Assembly (NCBI GenBank): GCA_003644275.1
Contig: QNBY01000044.1
Span: 1-7,802 of the forward strand
DNA from: Planctomycetota bacterium
Lineage (GTDB): Bacteria > Planctomycetota > B143-G9
Length of the DNA: 7,802 nucleotides
Direction of reading: 5' to 3'
Shown: positions 6,687 to 7,802 of the stretch, one piece after another
Position numbering within the stretch: position 1 is the stretch's first letter
Layout: each line of letters starts with the position of its first letter
Notes under the pieces: model-generated
The model's input: only the letters and a program-made list of their open reading frames with translations
Databases searched by the model: none
What the model was told of the DNA's origin: nothing
Translations under genes and position numbers: made by a program

Positions 6687-6703
6687 CATATAAGGGGGCT
6701 CCC

Positions 6704-7258
6704 ATGCAGGTGAAAGTGACGGGATTCAGGCCGGAAGAAGAGGAAGAGATACGGGAGGCGCTGCCGCAACTGGCGGGGGCGGAGTTCGATTTCGGGGGGG
6801 AGGCCGAGAGCGCGGCCGTGTTCGTCATGGCGGAGGCGGAGGCGGAACGGCTGGGGGACCTTCTGGAGAGGGAGCCGGAGGCGCTGGTGTTCCTGCTGGC
6901 GGGCAAGAGGAAGGGGCCCGACGGGAAGGAGCGGTACCGCTTCGTGCGGGTGACCTCGCCCGAGCGGCGGGCGGAGCTGATAGCCGAGGAGGCGCTGCGG
7001 GCGGCGCAGGAGCTGAAGGAGCTTTCGGTCCGCGTGCGCCACGACGTGCGGAGCCCCATACAGTCCATATTCGAGGGCGTGGAGGAGCTGGCCGCCCTGC
7101 TTCCTCCCGACGCGGGGAAGGAGTGCGTGGAGGTGATGGGGATAGTGCAGCAGAACGCGAGGCGCATCTACCGCGCGATACCGGACTTCGGGGAGTTCCA
7201 CCGGAAGCTGGAGGAGCTGGCCGCCCTGCTCGCGGGCGGGACGGAGGAGGAGAGATGA
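6704..7258 (+). CDS. Stand-alone DHp (histidine kinase A-like) protein without ATPase domain
   Basis: A 184-residue soluble protein. The second half matches the dimerisation/phosphoacceptor hairpin of sensor kinases: VRHDVRSPIQSIFEGVEEL (111-129) has the H-D-x-R-S-P-I-Q-S-I box with His113, and helix 2 ends E-V-M-G-I-V-Q-Q-N-A-R-R-I-Y-R-A-I-P-D-F-G-E-F (143-165), like the usual N-A-x-R-x-x-x-x-I-x-D-x-x-x-F. The gene stops there, with no N/G1/F/G2 ATP-binding boxes. The first ~100 residues alternate strands and helices like a degenerate receiver domain (V-F-V-M-A-E, then L-V-F-L-L-A-G, then Y-R-F-V-R-V-T-S), but the usual phosphoacceptor Asp is not visible. It may be a phosphotransfer or scaffold partner for other kinases. 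AAGGGGG lies five bases before the ATG. The end overlaps the phosphoesterase start by ATGA. Confidence 0.8.
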   Translation: MQVKVTGFRPEEEEEIREALPQLAGAEFDFGGEAESAAVFVMAEAEAERLGDLLEREPEALVFLLAGKRKGPDGKERYRFVRVTSPERRAELIAEEALRAAQELKELSVRVRHDVRSPIQSIFEGVEELAALLPPDAGKECVEVMGIVQQNARRIYRAIPDFGEFHRKLEELAALLAGGTEEER

Positions 7259-7731
7259 GCCTCGTGGGGGTGGTGAGCGACTCGCACGACCACATGGAGA
7301 ACATACGGCGGGCGGTGAGGGTGTTCGAGGAGGCGGGCTGCGGGCTCGTCGTCCATGCGGGGGACGTGATATCGCCGTTCGCGCTGAAGGCGTTTCTGGA
7401 GGGGCGGTTCGAGCTGGCGGCGGTGTACGGCAACAACGACGGGGAGAGGGCCGGGCTCGCGCGGCTTCTGCCGGGCATCTGCGAGGGGCCGCTGGCGGTG
7501 GAGACGCCGGGGGGAAAGCGGGTGCTGGTGGCGCACGAGCGGTGGAGGCTGCCGGAGGACGGCGGGGGGGCGGATCTCATGGTGTTCGGGCACACGCACG
7601 AGGCGGGCCTGGAAGAGCTGGGGGGCGTTTTGGTGCTGAACCCGGGCGAGGCGTGCGGGTACCTGACGGGCCGGGCCACGGTGGCCCTGTGGGACGACAA
7701 AACCGGCGAAGCGCGTATAATCGAGCTATGA
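7255..7731 (+). CDS. YfcE/MJ0936-family metallophosphoesterase
   Basis: A 158-residue calcineurin-like phosphoesterase of the small YfcE/MJ0936 type, the usual length for that family. Metal-binding motifs are present in order: D9-S-H11 near the N-terminus, H-A-G-D37, G59-N-N-D62, A-H94 and G-H113-T-H115. These bind a two-metal centre (often Mn or Ni in characterised members) that hydrolyses phosphodiesters; the natural substrate is usually unknown. No signal peptide is present, so it is cytoplasmic. The residue after His94 is Glu, where Gly is common; the effect is unclear. GGAGGAGG lies four bases before the ATG. It overlaps the DHp-protein gene by ATGA at its start and the lipoprotein gene by ATGA at its end, so the three genes are very probably cotranscribed. 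Confidence 0.93.
   Translation: MSLVGVVSDSHDHMENIRRAVRVFEEAGCGLVVHAGDVISPFALKAFLEGRFELAAVYGNNDGERAGLARLLPGICEGPLAVETPGGKRVLVAHERWRLPEDGGGADLMVFGHTHEAGLEELGGVLVLNPGEACGYLTGRATVALWDDKTGEARIIEL
7694..7721 (+). promoter_or_regulatory. Possible internal promoter before the lipoprotein gene
   Basis: A perfect TATAAT (7716-7721) lies six bases before the lipoprotein ATG, with ACGACA (7694-7699, four of six to TTGACA) 16 bases upstream. It is embedded in the end of the phosphoesterase gene. A transcript would start about at the ATG itself, so it would be nearly leaderless. It may equally be a chance result of the codons CGT ATA ATC. Confidence 0.25.
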
Positions 7732-7802
7732 GACGTCTGCTGCCGCTGCCGTTGCTCTGGGGGCTGTTGCTCGCGGGTTGCGTGGAGAGGCGGGTAGTCA
7801 TC
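7728..7802 (+). CDS. Lipoprotein, 5' part only (possible PEGA-domain lipoprotein)
   Basis: Only 25 codons lie in the window, and the frame stays open to the edge. They encode a lipoprotein signal peptide: M-R-R, a hydrophobic stretch (residues 4-16) and the lipobox L-A-G-C with Cys18 as the lipidation site. Val follows the Cys, so by the usual +2 rule the protein would go to the outer membrane. The mature start C-V-E-R-R-V-V-I closely resembles many PEGA-domain lipoproteins that begin C-V-E-R-R-(L)-x-I before the first PEGA repeat, so that identity is suggested but not shown. No clear Shine-Dalgarno is seen. The ATGA overlap with the phosphoesterase stop points to translational coupling. Confidence 0.75.
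   Translation, partial: MRRLLPLPLLWGLLLAGCVERRVVI

Noticed and set aside
1993..7167. Very long open reading frame on the - strand continuing upstream of the glycosyltransferase, antisense to the large gene
   Set aside because: It lies exactly codon-on-codon opposite the large gene and is open only because that gene uses no TTA, CTA or TCA codons. Its translation is Arg/His/Val-rich and has no recognisable domain; the real gene is just the part from 1992 down to 844.
7123..7254. Longer in-frame upstream start for the metallophosphoesterase
   Set aside because: It would overlap the DHp-protein gene by over 130 bases and add residues not typical of the family. The ATG at 7255 has GGAGGAGG just upstream, and the family motif D-S-H follows eight residues later.

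Overview
The window is GC-rich DNA from a Gram-negative-type bacterium. It encodes a Sec signal peptide with an A-R-A cleavage site, a lipobox (L-A-G-C) lipoprotein and envelope-polysaccharide glycosyltransferases. Long kelch/W-x-W-repeat proteins ending in a CFI-box are known from several uncultivated or environmental lineages (deltaproteobacterial, planctomycete-like, elusimicrobial and others). The sequence alone does not fix the phylum. The + strand is G-rich throughout, and synonymous codon choice follows it: + strand genes strongly prefer ATA for Ile, while - strand genes prefer ATC. This suggests that + is the leading replication strand.

Left part (1-1992, - strand): two overlapping GT4-type glycosyltransferase genes, read leftwards and running off the window. 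They are probably part of an exopolysaccharide, O-antigen or capsule operon. The promoter-proximal gene starts at a TTG with a strong ribosome binding site. The second gene starts inside the last codons of the first.

Centre: a 264-base divergent spacer (1993-2256). It holds a textbook sigma-70 promoter to the right (TTGACA-16-TATAAT), a weaker candidate promoter to the left, a spaced inverted repeat, and a 5' leader that can fold over the Shine-Dalgarno. To its right lies a 4.4-kb gene (2257-6639) for a secreted mosaic protein of 1460 residues. Its layout is signal peptide, N-terminal kelch propeller, eight diverged ~79-residue repeats each ending in W-x-W, a C-terminal seven-blade propeller, and a CFI-box C-terminal segment. 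A perfect 11-bp hairpin follows the stop codon.

Right part (6704-7802, + strand): three tightly coupled genes with ATGA overlaps. The first is a small protein with a histidine-kinase dimerisation/phosphoacceptor (DHp) segment but no ATPase domain. The second is a YfcE/MJ0936-type metallophosphoesterase. The third is the start of a lipoprotein whose first mature residues resemble PEGA-domain lipoproteins. The physical coupling suggests a shared process, but the sequence does not show which. No functional link between the glycosyltransferase operon, the large secreted protein and the right-hand operon can be shown beyond adjacency and a shared cell-envelope theme. No tRNA, rRNA, CRISPR array or insertion sequence was seen.
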